This document shows positions 29,931 through 38,487 of a DNA stretch of 64,000 nt, piece after piece. The position numbers and the translations under genes are program-made. Each line of letters opens with the position of its first letter. Position 1 is the first letter of the stretch. The notes under the pieces were generated by a model, which was given only the letters and a program-made list of their open reading frames with translations, did no database searches and was not told the origin of the DNA. The stretch is from Clostridia bacterium (GTDB taxonomy: Bacteria; Bacillota; Clostridia; Oscillospirales; CAG-272): contig JAFYOX010000093.1 of assembly GCA_017547755.1 (NCBI GenBank), forward strand, positions 29,935 to 93,934, in the 5' to 3' direction.

Positions 29931-30521
29931 TCAAAGTACGCCCTTGGTCGAAGGAATTTCGTTCGCGTACCGCGCATCGATCGCGACCGCCTTCGAGAAC
30001 ACGCGGGAGACCGCCTTGAAGATGCCTTCGATGATGTGATGCGAATTTTCGCCGGACAGCATCCGGACGTGCAGGGTGATGTCCGCCGCACGGATGAAGC
30101 CGAGCCAGAATTCCTTTGCCAGTTCGGTGTCAAAGTCTCCGACTTTTTCGGTCGGCATCGTGACCGCATAGGTCAGATGCGCACGTCCGGAGACATCCAC
30201 CGCCGCGAGAATGAGCGCTTCGTCCATCGGAAGCGTGATATCCGCATAGCGGGTGATCCCGCGCTTGTCGCCGAGAGCCGTCTTGAAGGCGTCCCCGAGA
30301 GCGATGCCGATGTCTTCCGCCGTATGATGATAATCCACGTCCGTGTCACCGGTGCACTTCACGCACAGGTCGAAGCGACCGTGCTTGGCGAACAGGATCA
30401 GCATATGATTGAGGAATCCGCAGCCGGTATCGATGTCATACACGCCCGTCCCGTCGAGATCGAGGGTAAGGGCAATCTGCGTTTCCAGCGTATTTCTTAC
30501 AATTTCCGCCGTACGTGCCAT
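29931..30521 (-). CDS. hisB: Imidazoleglycerol-phosphate dehydratase
   Basis: 196 residues, the monofunctional dehydratase with no phosphatase domain. The manganese ligands lie in FLNHML, DYHHTAEDIGI and GENSHHIIEG. It removes water to give imidazole-acetol phosphate. The ATG at 30521 lies one base from the hisC stop, so the genes are coupled. The histidinol-phosphate phosphatase that the pathway needs is not recognisable in this operon. Confidence 0.95.
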   Translation of the reverse strand: MARTAEIVRNTLETQIALTLDLDGTGVYDIDTGCGFLNHMLILFAKHGRFDLCVKCTGDTDVDYHHTAEDIGIALGDAFKTALGDKRGITRYADITLPMDEALILAAVDVSGRAHLTYAVTMPTEKVGDFDTELAKEFWLGFIRAADITLHVRMLSGENSHHIIEGIFKAVSRVFSKAVAIDARYANEIPSTKGVL

Positions 30522-30522
30522 A

Positions 30523-31587
30523 TCATTTCCCCGCTTTCGCAAGAATATCGTCGGTCGCCGCCACGAGAGCTTCCATTTCCTCGCGGGAACCGATGGTGAT
30601 GCGGACAAAATCGGCGATGCGCGCCTTGCCGAAGTAGCGGACAAGAACGCCGCGTTCGCGGAGACCGTCGTAATACGCCTTGCCGGAGATCTTGTCGGAC
30701 TTGGCAAAAATGAAGTTCGTCATGGAGTCGGTCATCGTAAAACCGCGCTTTTTCAGTTCGGTCACCGTATACGCACGGTTTTCGATAATCGCCGTACGGG
30801 TCTGATCGAAGTACGCCCGGTCACGCATGGATAGCGTGCCGCAGAGCTGGGTCAGACGGTTGACGTTGTACGGGTTGGTGGAATACTTGATCTTTTCAAG
30901 CCCCTCGATGATCGCGGGATCTGCAATCGTGAAGCCGAGACGTGCGCCTGCCAGCTGACGGGACTTCGAGAAGGTCTGCACGACCGCGAGGTTGTCATAC
31001 TTCTGCGTCAGCGGAATCACGGATTCGCCGCCGAAGTCAATGTACGCTTCGTCCACGACGACCAGACGGTCGGGATTCGCGGTCACGATCGCTTCGATCA
31101 CATCGGGAGTGAAGCAGATGCCGGTCGGCGCATTCGGATTGGCGATGAACAGCGTTTCCGTCGTCGCCATGAGCTTCGCCGGATCGAGCGTGAAGTCGTC
31201 TTCCAGCGGAACAACGGTCGTCTTCTTCTGATAAAGATCGGCAAACACCTGATAGAAACCGTAGGTGATGTCCGCGTACGCCGCGCCGTTTTCGCAGAAC
31301 GCCATGAAGAGGAAGTTCAGCGATTCGTCGGAGCCGTTCGAAACGAAGACACATTCCGGCGCAACGCCGTAAAAGTCGGCGATCGCCTGCTTGACCGTGC
31401 CGGAAGTCGGGTCGGAATACAGACGGAGATCCGCCGCTTCCGCACCATTCATCGCTTCCAGAACCGCCGGACACGGCGGGAAGGGAGACTCGTTGGTATT
31501 CAGTTTGATGTATTTCTTGTCACGCGGCTGTTCTCCGGGAACATAGGCTTCCAGAGCCGCGAATTTTGTATCTAAAAATCTGCTCAT
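30523..31587 (-). CDS. hisC: Histidinol-phosphate aminotransferase
   Basis: 354 residues, PLP fold type I. The PLP-binding lysine is in TFSKSRQLAGARLGF, SNGSDESL binds the phosphate and VVDEAYIDFGGES carries the pyridine-binding Asp. It converts imidazole-acetol phosphate to histidinol phosphate. It lies 29 bases downstream of a glycosidase-like gene inside the operon. Confidence 0.95.
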   Translation of the reverse strand: MSRFLDTKFAALEAYVPGEQPRDKKYIKLNTNESPFPPCPAVLEAMNGAEAADLRLYSDPTSGTVKQAIADFYGVAPECVFVSNGSDESLNFLFMAFCENGAAYADITYGFYQVFADLYQKKTTVVPLEDDFTLDPAKLMATTETLFIANPNAPTGICFTPDVIEAIVTANPDRLVVVDEAYIDFGGESVIPLTQKYDNLAVVQTFSKSRQLAGARLGFTIADPAIIEGLEKIKYSTNPYNVNRLTQLCGTLSMRDRAYFDQTRTAIIENRAYTVTELKKRGFTMTDSMTNFIFAKSDKISGKAYYDGLRERGVLVRYFGKARIADFVRITIGSREEMEALVAATDDILAKAGK

Positions 31588-31616
31588 AACGGGTAACTTT
31601 CCGCACTCTTTCCGAA

Positions 31617-32630
31617 TTATTCCGAAACGGCGAGTGCAATATACCGTTCGTTGTTCTTGTTGACCGCGCAGTAGAAGTGGTAGACTCTGCCTTCATGCTT
31701 CAGTACCCACGGCTTGTGCGCGTGGACGTCTTCCCATTCGAATTCGGGTTCGATGAGCGGCTGTCCGTCCCATACCGTCCAGTCAACGAGGTTTTTCGAG
31801 CAGGCGAAGGAGTCATATGCGCCCTTTCCCGCACCGAAACGGAAGAAGAACATGACGTAAATGTCATCGATCAGCACGATCTGCGGGTCGCCGCTGATGT
31901 GGTCGCACGGACCGTCGGACGCAAGGTCGATGACCGCGTGTTCACCCCAGCGTTCCCAGTGTTCCCCGTCATCCGAAACGGCGAGAAAGATACGTTCGCG
32001 GTGATCTTCACCCTTGGCGTTGAAGCAGTTGACGTAGGGATGACCGGTGGAATTCTTCGGATCCGCAAAAACGTAGCTCTTGTACAGCGTTCTCGTTTCC
32101 TTCGGACGGCTGTCGGCATCCTGCGGAGTGAGGATCGGATCTTCAAAACGGGTGAAGCTGTCCGCCGCCGTGGGGTCAGCCGTCTTTGCCATGCCCATGA
32201 GAAGCGGGTCGGGCTCGTAGCCGTCGCTGTTTCCGGCAAGGTAGGTGATATAGTAGCTGTCGTTCACCTTCACCAGTTCGTTCGAGCCGCCGAAATTCGC
32301 ATCAAAGAATGCGGTATATCCGGCGACCTGCTTACTGTCCCAGTGATTGAGATCGTTCCGGCGGAAGACCGGGCCGACGTATTCCCAGTTCACAAGGTCT
32401 ACGGACTTTGCGAGATGCGTTTCATAGCCGGACACGCGGGTGTCCTTGGAGATCGCGATGAAGTACATATAGAACATTCCGTCATGACGGAATACGCTCG
32501 GGGAATCCGTGAAATCGTTTTCCCACTTCATGACTGCGCCGAGCTTCTTCGGCGTGCGGATCTTTTCGTAGACCGCCTGCATTTCCTCACGGGTGACACA
32601 GGCGTCTGTTTTCCGTGTAAAGGGAATCAT
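31617..32630 (-). CDS. Beta-propeller glycosidase-like protein (GH43/GH32/GH130-like) inside the his operon
   Basis: 337 residues, no signal peptide. Repeated blades show the pattern of five-bladed propeller glycosidases: NDFTDSPSVFRHDGMFYMYF, LVKVNDSYYITYLAGNSDG, HISGDPQIVLIDDIYVMFFF and HKPWVLKHEGRVYHFYCAVN. Candidate acids are the Asp of TDSPSVF and of SGDPQI. The exact family cannot be fixed by eye. The gene begins one base after the hisD stop and ends 29 bases before hisC, so it is co-transcribed with histidine genes without an obvious link. The ATG at 32630 is chosen; the in-frame start at 32675 lies inside hisD. Confidence 0.7.
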   Translation of the reverse strand: MIPFTRKTDACVTREEMQAVYEKIRTPKKLGAVMKWENDFTDSPSVFRHDGMFYMYFIAISKDTRVSGYETHLAKSVDLVNWEYVGPVFRRNDLNHWDSKQVAGYTAFFDANFGGSNELVKVNDSYYITYLAGNSDGYEPDPLLMGMAKTADPTAADSFTRFEDPILTPQDADSRPKETRTLYKSYVFADPKNSTGHPYVNCFNAKGEDHRERIFLAVSDDGEHWERWGEHAVIDLASDGPCDHISGDPQIVLIDDIYVMFFFRFGAGKGAYDSFACSKNLVDWTVWDGQPLIEPEFEWEDVHAHKPWVLKHEGRVYHFYCAVNKNNERYIALAVSE

Positions 32631-32631
32631 C

Positions 32632-33915
32632 TTATTTACCGTCCTTTTCGAAACGTACGACAGCACTTCTTGCATGTGCGGTCAGCTGTTCGCGCTTTGC
32701 GAATTCGTTCACGCGCCACGCTTCCTTTTCGAGAGCTTCACGGGTATAGTAAAGATAGGAAGATTTCTTGACGTAGTCGTCGACCGACAGAGGGCTGCTG
32801 AACTTCGCGGTGCCGGAGGTCGGAAGAACGTGGTTCGTGCCCGCGAAATAGTCGCCGAGCGGTTCGGGACAGTTCTTGCCGAGGAAGATGGAGCCGGCGT
32901 TCTTGATCATCGGAAGGATCGCAAACGGATCGTCCACCATCACTTCGAGATGTTCGGGAGCCAGTTCGTTGACCATATCAATGGCACGTACAAACGTGTC
33001 GGTGATGATGATCTTGCCGTATACGTCAATGGACGCACGTGCGATGTCGGCACGGGAAAGAAGCGGGATCTGGAATTCCAGTTCGTCCGCCACCTTTGCG
33101 GCGAGTTCTTCGGAATCGGTGACGAGGATCGCGGATGCCAGACGGTCGTGTTCCGCCTGGGAAAGCATATCTGCCGCAACCACGGTGGGATCGCAGGTAC
33201 CGTCCGCTAAAACGATGATCTCACTCGGTCCGGCGATCATGTCGATGCCGACCTTGCCGAATACCTGACGCTTTGCTTCCGCAACGAACGCGTTGCCGGG
33301 ACCGACGATCTTGTGGACCGCCGTTACGGTCTCGGTACCGTACGCGAGAGCCGCGATCGCCTGCGAACCGCCCATTTTATAGATCACATCCGCGCCGGCG
33401 ATGTCGGCAGCGGCGAGGATCGCGGGATTGACTTTGCCGTCCGGTCCCGGAGGAGTTGCCATGGCGATGAAAGGAACGCCGGCGATCTTCGCGGGGATGA
33501 TGTTCATCAGAACGGAAGACGGAAGCGGTGCGGAGCCGCCGGGAACGTACACGCCGACCTTTTCGATCGGGGTAACGCGCTGACCGAGGATCACGCCTTC
33601 CTTGTCGGTCACGGCGTAGCCCTGACGGATCTGGCACTTGTGATAGTGTTCGATGTTTGCCGCCGCATCACGGAGGATCTGCAGGAAGTTTTCATCGAGG
33701 GAAGCCGCCGCTTCGTCGATTTCCGCACGGGTAACGACAACGGAATCGAGCTTCACCTTATCGAATTTTTCGGTATATTCCGCGAGAGCCGCGTCGCCGT
33801 TTTTGCGGACGTTGTCAATGACACCCGCAACGATGCCGGATACGTCCACGGCATTTTCCTCTCTGGCGAGGATCTCATCCACGGAGAGGTCTCTGATGTT
33901 GTATGTCTTGATCAT
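32632..33915 (-). CDS. hisD: Histidinol dehydrogenase
   Basis: 427 residues, usual length. It oxidises histidinol twice with NAD+ to histidine. The family motifs IAGPSEIIVLADGTCDP, QAEHDRLASAILVT and PLGDYFAGTNHVLPTSGTA are intact, including the Zn-binding Gln/His and the catalytic Glu-His of APEHLEVM. Its start overlaps the hisG stop by four bases. Confidence 0.96.
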   Translation of the reverse strand: MIKTYNIRDLSVDEILAREENAVDVSGIVAGVIDNVRKNGDAALAEYTEKFDKVKLDSVVVTRAEIDEAAASLDENFLQILRDAAANIEHYHKCQIRQGYAVTDKEGVILGQRVTPIEKVGVYVPGGSAPLPSSVLMNIIPAKIAGVPFIAMATPPGPDGKVNPAILAAADIAGADVIYKMGGSQAIAALAYGTETVTAVHKIVGPGNAFVAEAKRQVFGKVGIDMIAGPSEIIVLADGTCDPTVVAADMLSQAEHDRLASAILVTDSEELAAKVADELEFQIPLLSRADIARASIDVYGKIIITDTFVRAIDMVNELAPEHLEVMVDDPFAILPMIKNAGSIFLGKNCPEPLGDYFAGTNHVLPTSGTAKFSSPLSVDDYVKKSSYLYYTREALEKEAWRVNEFAKREQLTAHARSAVVRFEKDGK

Positions 33916-34559
33916 TTTTCCACCTTATTTTTGTAAACCGTGTTGATTTTTTCGACCAGTTCGCGGACTTCGTCGTTCTTGAAGCGGTACGCCGCCTTAT
34001 TGACGATGAGACGCGCGCTGATATCGCATACGGTTTCCTTGACTTCGAGGTTGTTTTCCTTGAGGGTCGAGCCGGTTTCCACGATATCCACGATCACGTC
34101 GGACATTCCGAGGATCGGAGCAAGTTCGATGGAGCCGCTCAGCTTGATGATTTCGATTTCCCGGCTCTTTGCGGCGTAATAGGAACGCGCAATGTTCGGG
34201 AACTTGGTTGCCACGCGGAGCGTCCGGTTGGGATTGGCTTCGTAGCCCGCCATTCCGGCAACGCACATCCGGCACTTGCCGAATCCGAGATCGAGAAGTT
34301 CGTACACGTCGGGATTGTGTTCGAGCAGAATGTCACGTCCGACCACGCCGATGTCCGCCGCGCCGCGTTCCACGTAAATATCCACATCGGAGGGCTTGAC
34401 CCAGAAATAACGGGTGATGCCTCCGTCATCTTCAAAAATCAGTTTGCGCGAACCGTCGGTGAGTCCGGGGCAGCCGTAACCGAGGGTCTCGAGCATTTCA
34501 TAAACTTTTTCGCCGAGTCTTCCCTTCGGCAGAGCGATGTTAAGCCGTTTCAATTTCAA
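33912..34559 (-). CDS. hisG: ATP phosphoribosyltransferase, short form catalytic subunit
   Basis: 215 residues, lacking the C-terminal regulatory domain of the long form, so it needs HisZ. Motifs: LPKGRLGEKV, KPSDVDIYVERGAADIG, and the PRPP loop DIVETGSTLKEN. It performs the first, committed step of histidine synthesis. It overlaps hisZ by 20 bases and hisD by four. Confidence 0.95.
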   Translation of the reverse strand: MKLKRLNIALPKGRLGEKVYEMLETLGYGCPGLTDGSRKLIFEDDGGITRYFWVKPSDVDIYVERGAADIGVVGRDILLEHNPDVYELLDLGFGKCRMCVAGMAGYEANPNRTLRVATKFPNIARSYYAAKSREIEIIKLSGSIELAPILGMSDVIVDIVETGSTLKENNLEVKETVCDISARLIVNKAAYRFKNDEVRELVEKINTVYKNKVEK

Positions 34560-35643
34560 GTCCCCTTTCCCCGTAACGGAAGTGTTCGCGGCATTTGAGC
34601 ATGCCGTCGCCGGTCTTCTGCACTCTCACGCTGCGTCCGCCGCCGGTGAGCATCTTCACGGTTCTCGTGAGTGCGGCAAGGTCTGCGGTATCGTCGTAGG
34701 TGATCAGAATGTCAACGTCGTATTCGTTTTTATCTTCAAAGTAAAGATCCAGCGTGTTCATGTAGATAGCAAAGCCGATCGCGCCGGTGTGCTTGCCCAT
34801 CTTGTCGAGCAGCTTGTCGTAGCGTCCGCCGGAGAGAACGCCGCGCGCCACGCCGTCGATATAACCGCGGAAGATGATGCCGTCGTAGTAGCTCATATCG
34901 TTGATGAGGGAGAAGTCAAGACGGAGATTGTCGCCTTCCCCGACCGCGGTCATGAAATTATAGATCGCTTCGAGTTCATCGAGCGCGGAGGTCATGGTAT
35001 CGTTTTCGGCAAGCGGACGGAGCGCCGCGATGACGTCTTCCACCTTGCCGTAAGTTTCGGAAATGGCGGTCAGCTTCGCACGCGTATCGTCGTCGATGCC
35101 GTTTTCGCGGCAGATGCGGGCAAGGTCATGCGGATTCTTGCCGGACACGCACGCCAGCAGAGCTTCGCGGACATCGTACGGGATGCTGCGGTTTTCGAAC
35201 AGTCCGCCGACAAACGCGGCGTTGGACAGGTCGAGGATGTAGTCCTTCGAAATGCACTCAAGACTCTTCTTTGCGAGCATGATCACTTCGCAGGTGGAAT
35301 ACAGATCGGCTTCCCCGATGCATTCAAGCCCTACCTGCATGATCTCGCGGTATTCGCCGTCAATCGCGCGGTAGACGTTTTCGTTGTAGTATTCCTTGAT
35401 GCGTTCGCCGGATGCCGCATTCTTTACGATGGACAGCGTAACGTCCGGCTTCAGCGCGAGGAGCTTGCCGTGTGTATCGTTGAAGGTGATAATGTTGCCT
35501 TCCGCAAGGAAACTGCGGTTTTCGGCATAGAGGTCGTACTCCTCGAATTTGGACATTTTATATTTTTTATACCCGTGCGTTTCGTACAGTTCGCGCAGGT
35601 CGAAGATGGCTTTCTCTTCTTTGCGGAGGATATTCTGTGTCAT
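34540..35643 (-). CDS. hisZ: ATP phosphoribosyltransferase regulatory subunit (HisRS-like)
   Basis: 367 residues, a class II aminoacyl-tRNA-synthetase catalytic fold without a tRNA-binding C-terminal domain. LKPDVTLSIVKNAAS replaces the synthetase motif 2, and YYDGIIFRGYIDG with GVLSGGRYDKLLDKMG is the late region. It forms a complex with short HisG and mediates histidine feedback. First gene of the his operon, with its promoter about 110 bases upstream. Confidence 0.93.
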   Translation of the reverse strand: MTQNILRKEEKAIFDLRELYETHGYKKYKMSKFEEYDLYAENRSFLAEGNIITFNDTHGKLLALKPDVTLSIVKNAASGERIKEYYNENVYRAIDGEYREIMQVGLECIGEADLYSTCEVIMLAKKSLECISKDYILDLSNAAFVGGLFENRSIPYDVREALLACVSGKNPHDLARICRENGIDDDTRAKLTAISETYGKVEDVIAALRPLAENDTMTSALDELEAIYNFMTAVGEGDNLRLDFSLINDMSYYDGIIFRGYIDGVARGVLSGGRYDKLLDKMGKHTGAIGFAIYMNTLDLYFEDKNEYDVDILITYDDTADLAALTRTVKMLTGGGRSVRVQKTGDGMLKCREHFRYGERGLEIETA

Positions 35644-35654
35644 TTGATTTTCTC

Positions 35655-35730
35655 ACGGAAAACTTATTGGAGGGAAATTTTTCCGCGATCCCCTTTCAAA
35701 AACCTTTTCAGAAAAAGGTATGGATGTCGT
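35655..35730 (-). repeat. Dispersed intergenic hairpin repeat, copy F, in the his leader
   Basis: Read on the minus strand: ACCTTTTTCTGAAAAGG, then TTTTTGAAAGGGGATCGCGG and AAATTTCCCTCC. It lies between the his promoter and hisZ, so the operon is transcribed through it. It is degenerate compared with other copies, with a weaker terminator stem. Confidence 0.55.
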
Positions 35731-35751
35731 TCGTTAAAATCGATGGTTCTA

Positions 35752-35780
35752 ATTATAGCACGCTTTAGTGCTTTAGTCAA
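35752..35780 (-). promoter_or_regulatory. Promoter of the his operon with a palindrome in the spacer
   Basis: Minus strand TTGACT (35780-35775), 17-base spacer, TATAAT (35757-35752). The spacer holds the inverted repeat AGCAC-N6-GTGCT (35757-35772) and two tandem ACTAAAGC units. No T-box or His-codon leader peptide was seen in the 110-base leader. Confidence 0.75.
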
Positions 35781-35866
35781 GTAAATCGCTAAATTATATG
35801 ATTTTTGTGGAATTGTATAAAAATCGGTAGATCGCAGGAGGATCTATAGGTAAATCCACGGAACAC

Positions 35867-35895
35867 TTGCCGTCCGGCGGAAGATATGGTATAAT
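35867..35895 (+). promoter_or_regulatory. Promoter of the small P-loop kinase gene
   Basis: TTGCCG (35867-35872), 17-base spacer, TATAAT (35890-35895), divergent from the his promoter. Confidence 0.65.
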
Positions 35896-35926
35896 AAAAG
35901 AAAGAAAATTCTCACCGGAGGGATCT

Positions 35927-36451
35927 ATGACTCCTACAAAAAAACTGCCGCTGTTCGTCGTGACCGGAGCGTCCGGCGTCGGAAAATCGACCACCTGCGA
36001 AGAGCTGTTCCGTCAGGAAGAAGGAAAACCGTATCTCGTGATGGAGAGCGATATCCTGTGGGACGAACCGTTCGATACCCCGGAGGACAATTACCGTGCG
36101 CTCCGCACGACCTGGATGTACCTCTGTGCAAACATCGCCCAGTGCGGAAAGCCGGTCGTTCTCTGCGGATGCGCGACGCCCGATCAGTTCGAAAATCTCC
36201 CGGAACGGGATCTGTTCACAGAGATCCATTACCTCGCGGTCGTATGCAGTGACGAAGCACTCGAAGACCGGATGAAAAACGGCCGCGGCATCGAGGAAGA
36301 GGACTGGCTGCGCGTATCGTACAACTTCAACCGCTGGCTGAAGGAGCACGCCGCAGAGACCGATCCGCCCATTACCCTGCTCGATATCACCGGAAAAACG
36401 CCGGCGGAAGCGGCAGAAGCCCTGGAACAGTGGATTTTGTCCCGTCTGTAA
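35927..36451 (+). CDS. P-loop nucleoside/shikimate-kinase-like ATPase
   Basis: 174 residues. Walker A is TGASGVGKST at residues about 13-22, and a lid-like region with paired acidic and basic residues (LEDRMKNGRGIEEEDW) follows in the middle. The size and layout fit NMP-kinase-like or adenylate-kinase-like small kinases of the AAA_33/AAA_17 groups often annotated as AAA-family ATPase. The substrate is unknown. The ATG has GGAGGG six bases upstream. Single gene, divergent from the his operon and ended by a long bidirectional terminator. Confidence 0.72.
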   Translation: MTPTKKLPLFVVTGASGVGKSTTCEELFRQEEGKPYLVMESDILWDEPFDTPEDNYRALRTTWMYLCANIAQCGKPVVLCGCATPDQFENLPERDLFTEIHYLAVVCSDEALEDRMKNGRGIEEEDWLRVSYNFNRWLKEHAAETDPPITLLDITGKTPAEAAEALEQWILSRL

Positions 36452-36470
36452 AAGTCCCCATAAACCCGCA

Positions 36471-36535
36471 AAAATGCGATGACTGCCCGCGGAACCGCCG
36501 GATACCGGCAATTCCGCGAGTCACCGCATTTTTCA
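36471..36535. terminator. Bidirectional terminator
   Basis: AAAAATGCG and TGACT plus CGCGGAA pair with TTCCGCG, AGTCA and CGCATTTTT, a long interrupted stem with A and T runs at either end, between convergent genes. Confidence 0.8.
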
Positions 36536-36547
36536 TTTTGCAGAAAT

Positions 36548-37648
36548 TCAGAACGTGAAGGTTTCTCCGTACGGTGCAGGATGTGCGGAAAGTCTGCCGT
36601 CCTTTGCGTCAACGATGCCGCCGACGTAATACTTGCTGCCGTCTTCGCGCTTGACGCTCGGGATGCCCATGACCATCGTCGGGAAATCCGCGTCGCACTT
36701 GCCTTCGGTATGAGGAGCAAGGCAGTATGCGCGGTGCATATGACCGCAGACGAGCATATCGATGCCCATTTCGCCGAGGAGCTTCGTCCAGTATTCGTAG
36801 GTATCGGATGCAACGTCGAACGGATGGCCGAACTTTTCCGTGATCGGCACGTGGCAGAACGCGATCCTGTACTTGACGCCGTCCGCCGCGTATTCGTTTT
36901 CCTTGTTTGCGATCAGGGATTCGAGATATTCCGTTTCACGCTTGCGGAAGTTTTCGAAGAAAATCGTTCCGCCGTATTCGACGTTGTGGTCGTACTTGTC
37001 TTCGCCGCAGTCGAGAACGAGACCCCAGAGGGAGCCCTGACGGAAGGAATAGAAGGTTTCACGGCGTCCGCCGCGGAATGCGGTCGGGAAATAGTTCGGA
37101 AGGAACTGCGCCTTGTGCCCTCTCGTATCGTGGTTGCCGCGGGAACCGATGACCGGACGTTCGCCGTGCACCGCTCTTGCGGACAGCTCGAAGGAGGTGT
37201 AGAAATGTTCGATCTTGTCGCTCCATTCGTTGATGTCGCCGTTGAGAAGGAGAATATCACAGGCACCGCCGGCCATATCGAAGGTTTCCATCGGCAGATC
37301 GGTCTGCGCGTGAGTATCGGCAAACTGGAACAGACGGAAATCATCGCCGGTGAGCGGATAGAAATCATAAGTCTTGCGGACCTTTTCCACACCCTGCGGA
37401 TAATAAGGCTTCTTGTCGAGGTATTCGACGAACACAACGGTATAATGACCGGCAGCGTTCAGCTTGTCACCGGGAACGGGGATTTTATGTACGGTATCGT
37501 ACATCAGCAGACCGCATTCTTCGTCGGTGAAGCGTTCGCCGTCGATCTCGATCCAGCCGAGCCCCATGGTGGTTGTCAGAAAAATGATCTGATAATCCTG
37601 TCCGACCACAAAGACGGACGGGTCAAAGCGGAGTACGTTTTCTTCCAT
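36548..37648 (-). CDS. Calcineurin-like metallophosphoesterase
   Basis: 366 residues, no signal peptide. An N-terminal beta domain of about 100 residues resembles the Ig-like domain ahead of purple-acid-phosphatase-type enzymes. The catalytic domain has all five motifs: FADTHAQ (Asp111, His113), NGDINEW, GSRGNHDTRG, AFCHVPI and VCGHMHRAY. It hydrolyses a phosphomono- or diester; the substrate is unknown. It begins 12 bases after the stop of an MBL hydrolase gene and probably shares its transcript. Confidence 0.85.
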   Translation of the reverse strand: MEENVLRFDPSVFVVGQDYQIIFLTTTMGLGWIEIDGERFTDEECGLLMYDTVHKIPVPGDKLNAAGHYTVVFVEYLDKKPYYPQGVEKVRKTYDFYPLTGDDFRLFQFADTHAQTDLPMETFDMAGGACDILLLNGDINEWSDKIEHFYTSFELSARAVHGERPVIGSRGNHDTRGHKAQFLPNYFPTAFRGGRRETFYSFRQGSLWGLVLDCGEDKYDHNVEYGGTIFFENFRKRETEYLESLIANKENEYAADGVKYRIAFCHVPITEKFGHPFDVASDTYEYWTKLLGEMGIDMLVCGHMHRAYCLAPHTEGKCDADFPTMVMGIPSVKREDGSKYYVGGIVDAKDGRLSAHPAPYGETFTF

Positions 37649-37660
37649 GACAGTTTCTCC

Positions 37661-38383
37661 TTACAGGGTGATTTCCATGCCGTCGAACGCCTTGCCGTAC
37701 CGGTAATGGTGTTCGTTCTTTGCCATTCTTGCGAGGTCTTCCGCCCAGCGGGGGCTGATGTGGTTGTGAAGAACGCGCTTCACCTTGGCATTCGCAAGGA
37801 CCGCTTCGGTCGCGTCGGACGAGAAGTGCGCGGATTCCACAACGATCAGGTCAAGTTCTTCTTCGAAGGCAACCTGCGGGAAGTCCCTGGTCGGATGTGC
37901 GAGGTCGCCGGTGAAAAGGAGCTTCTTGCCTTCCGCTTCAAAGAGGAACGCGTGTGCATGATGACAATGCTGGGTCGGGATCGCCGTAACCTTTGCAAAG
38001 CCGTCGTCATAGATCACGCCCGCTTCGTAAACGTGGAGACCGATGCCTTCGCGGAGATCGCCGCTTTCCGAACCGGTCAGCCATGCCTTCATGCCGGTCA
38101 CAAGGCTGACGTCGGGCAGATATACCTGCGGTGCGGAGGTACGGAAATACCAGTTGGCGAGGTCAACAAAGGAGATCAGACCGTTCGTGTGGTCGCCGTG
38201 CGGATGCGTGATGAAGATCCCCTTGACCGCGTCAATGGAAATTCCGCGGTGGATGAGGTCTTCGATCGCCTGCGTACCCATGTCGATGAAGTAGTAACGT
38301 CCGTCAACTTCGATCATGGTGCAGGAGCAGCGGCGTTCCGGTTCCGGTACGCCATGGCTGGTTCCGATAAAGGTAATTCTCAT
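37661..38383 (-). CDS. RNase Z-like metallo-beta-lactamase-fold hydrolase
   Basis: 240 residues. Starts with FIGTSHGVPEPERRCSC and has the metal motif THPHGDHTNG, a second Asp in LFTGDLAH, and a late His in LHNHISPRWAEDLARMA. This pattern is close to the RNase Z/ElaC family, but the exosite arm is not evident, so a small-molecule phosphodiesterase role is equally possible. It lies upstream of the metallophosphoesterase on the same strand. Confidence 0.8.
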   Translation of the reverse strand: MRITFIGTSHGVPEPERRCSCTMIEVDGRYYFIDMGTQAIEDLIHRGISIDAVKGIFITHPHGDHTNGLISFVDLANWYFRTSAPQVYLPDVSLVTGMKAWLTGSESGDLREGIGLHVYEAGVIYDDGFAKVTAIPTQHCHHAHAFLFEAEGKKLLFTGDLAHPTRDFPQVAFEEELDLIVVESAHFSSDATEAVLANAKVKRVLHNHISPRWAEDLARMAKNEHHYRYGKAFDGMEITL

Positions 38384-38397
38384 GATGGATTTCTCAC

Positions 38398-38452
38398 GGG
38401 AAACTTATTTATACAGAAGTTTCCCGCGAACCCCTTTCAAAAAATTTCAATC
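38398..38452 (-). repeat. Dispersed intergenic hairpin repeat, copy G (partial)
   Basis: Contains AAACTTATTTATACAGAAGTTTCCCGCGAACCCC then TTTCAAAAAATTTC in shorter blocks; the right half of the element is clear, the left arm is decayed. Confidence 0.5.
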
Positions 38453-38487
38453 TGTATCACCGGATTGATTGAGTTCGGATTTTACGT

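Noticed and set aside
35644-35751. T-box or histidine leader peptide upstream of hisZ
   Set aside because: No T-box core, specifier loop or run of His codons was found; the leader holds only a degenerate copy of the hairpin repeat.
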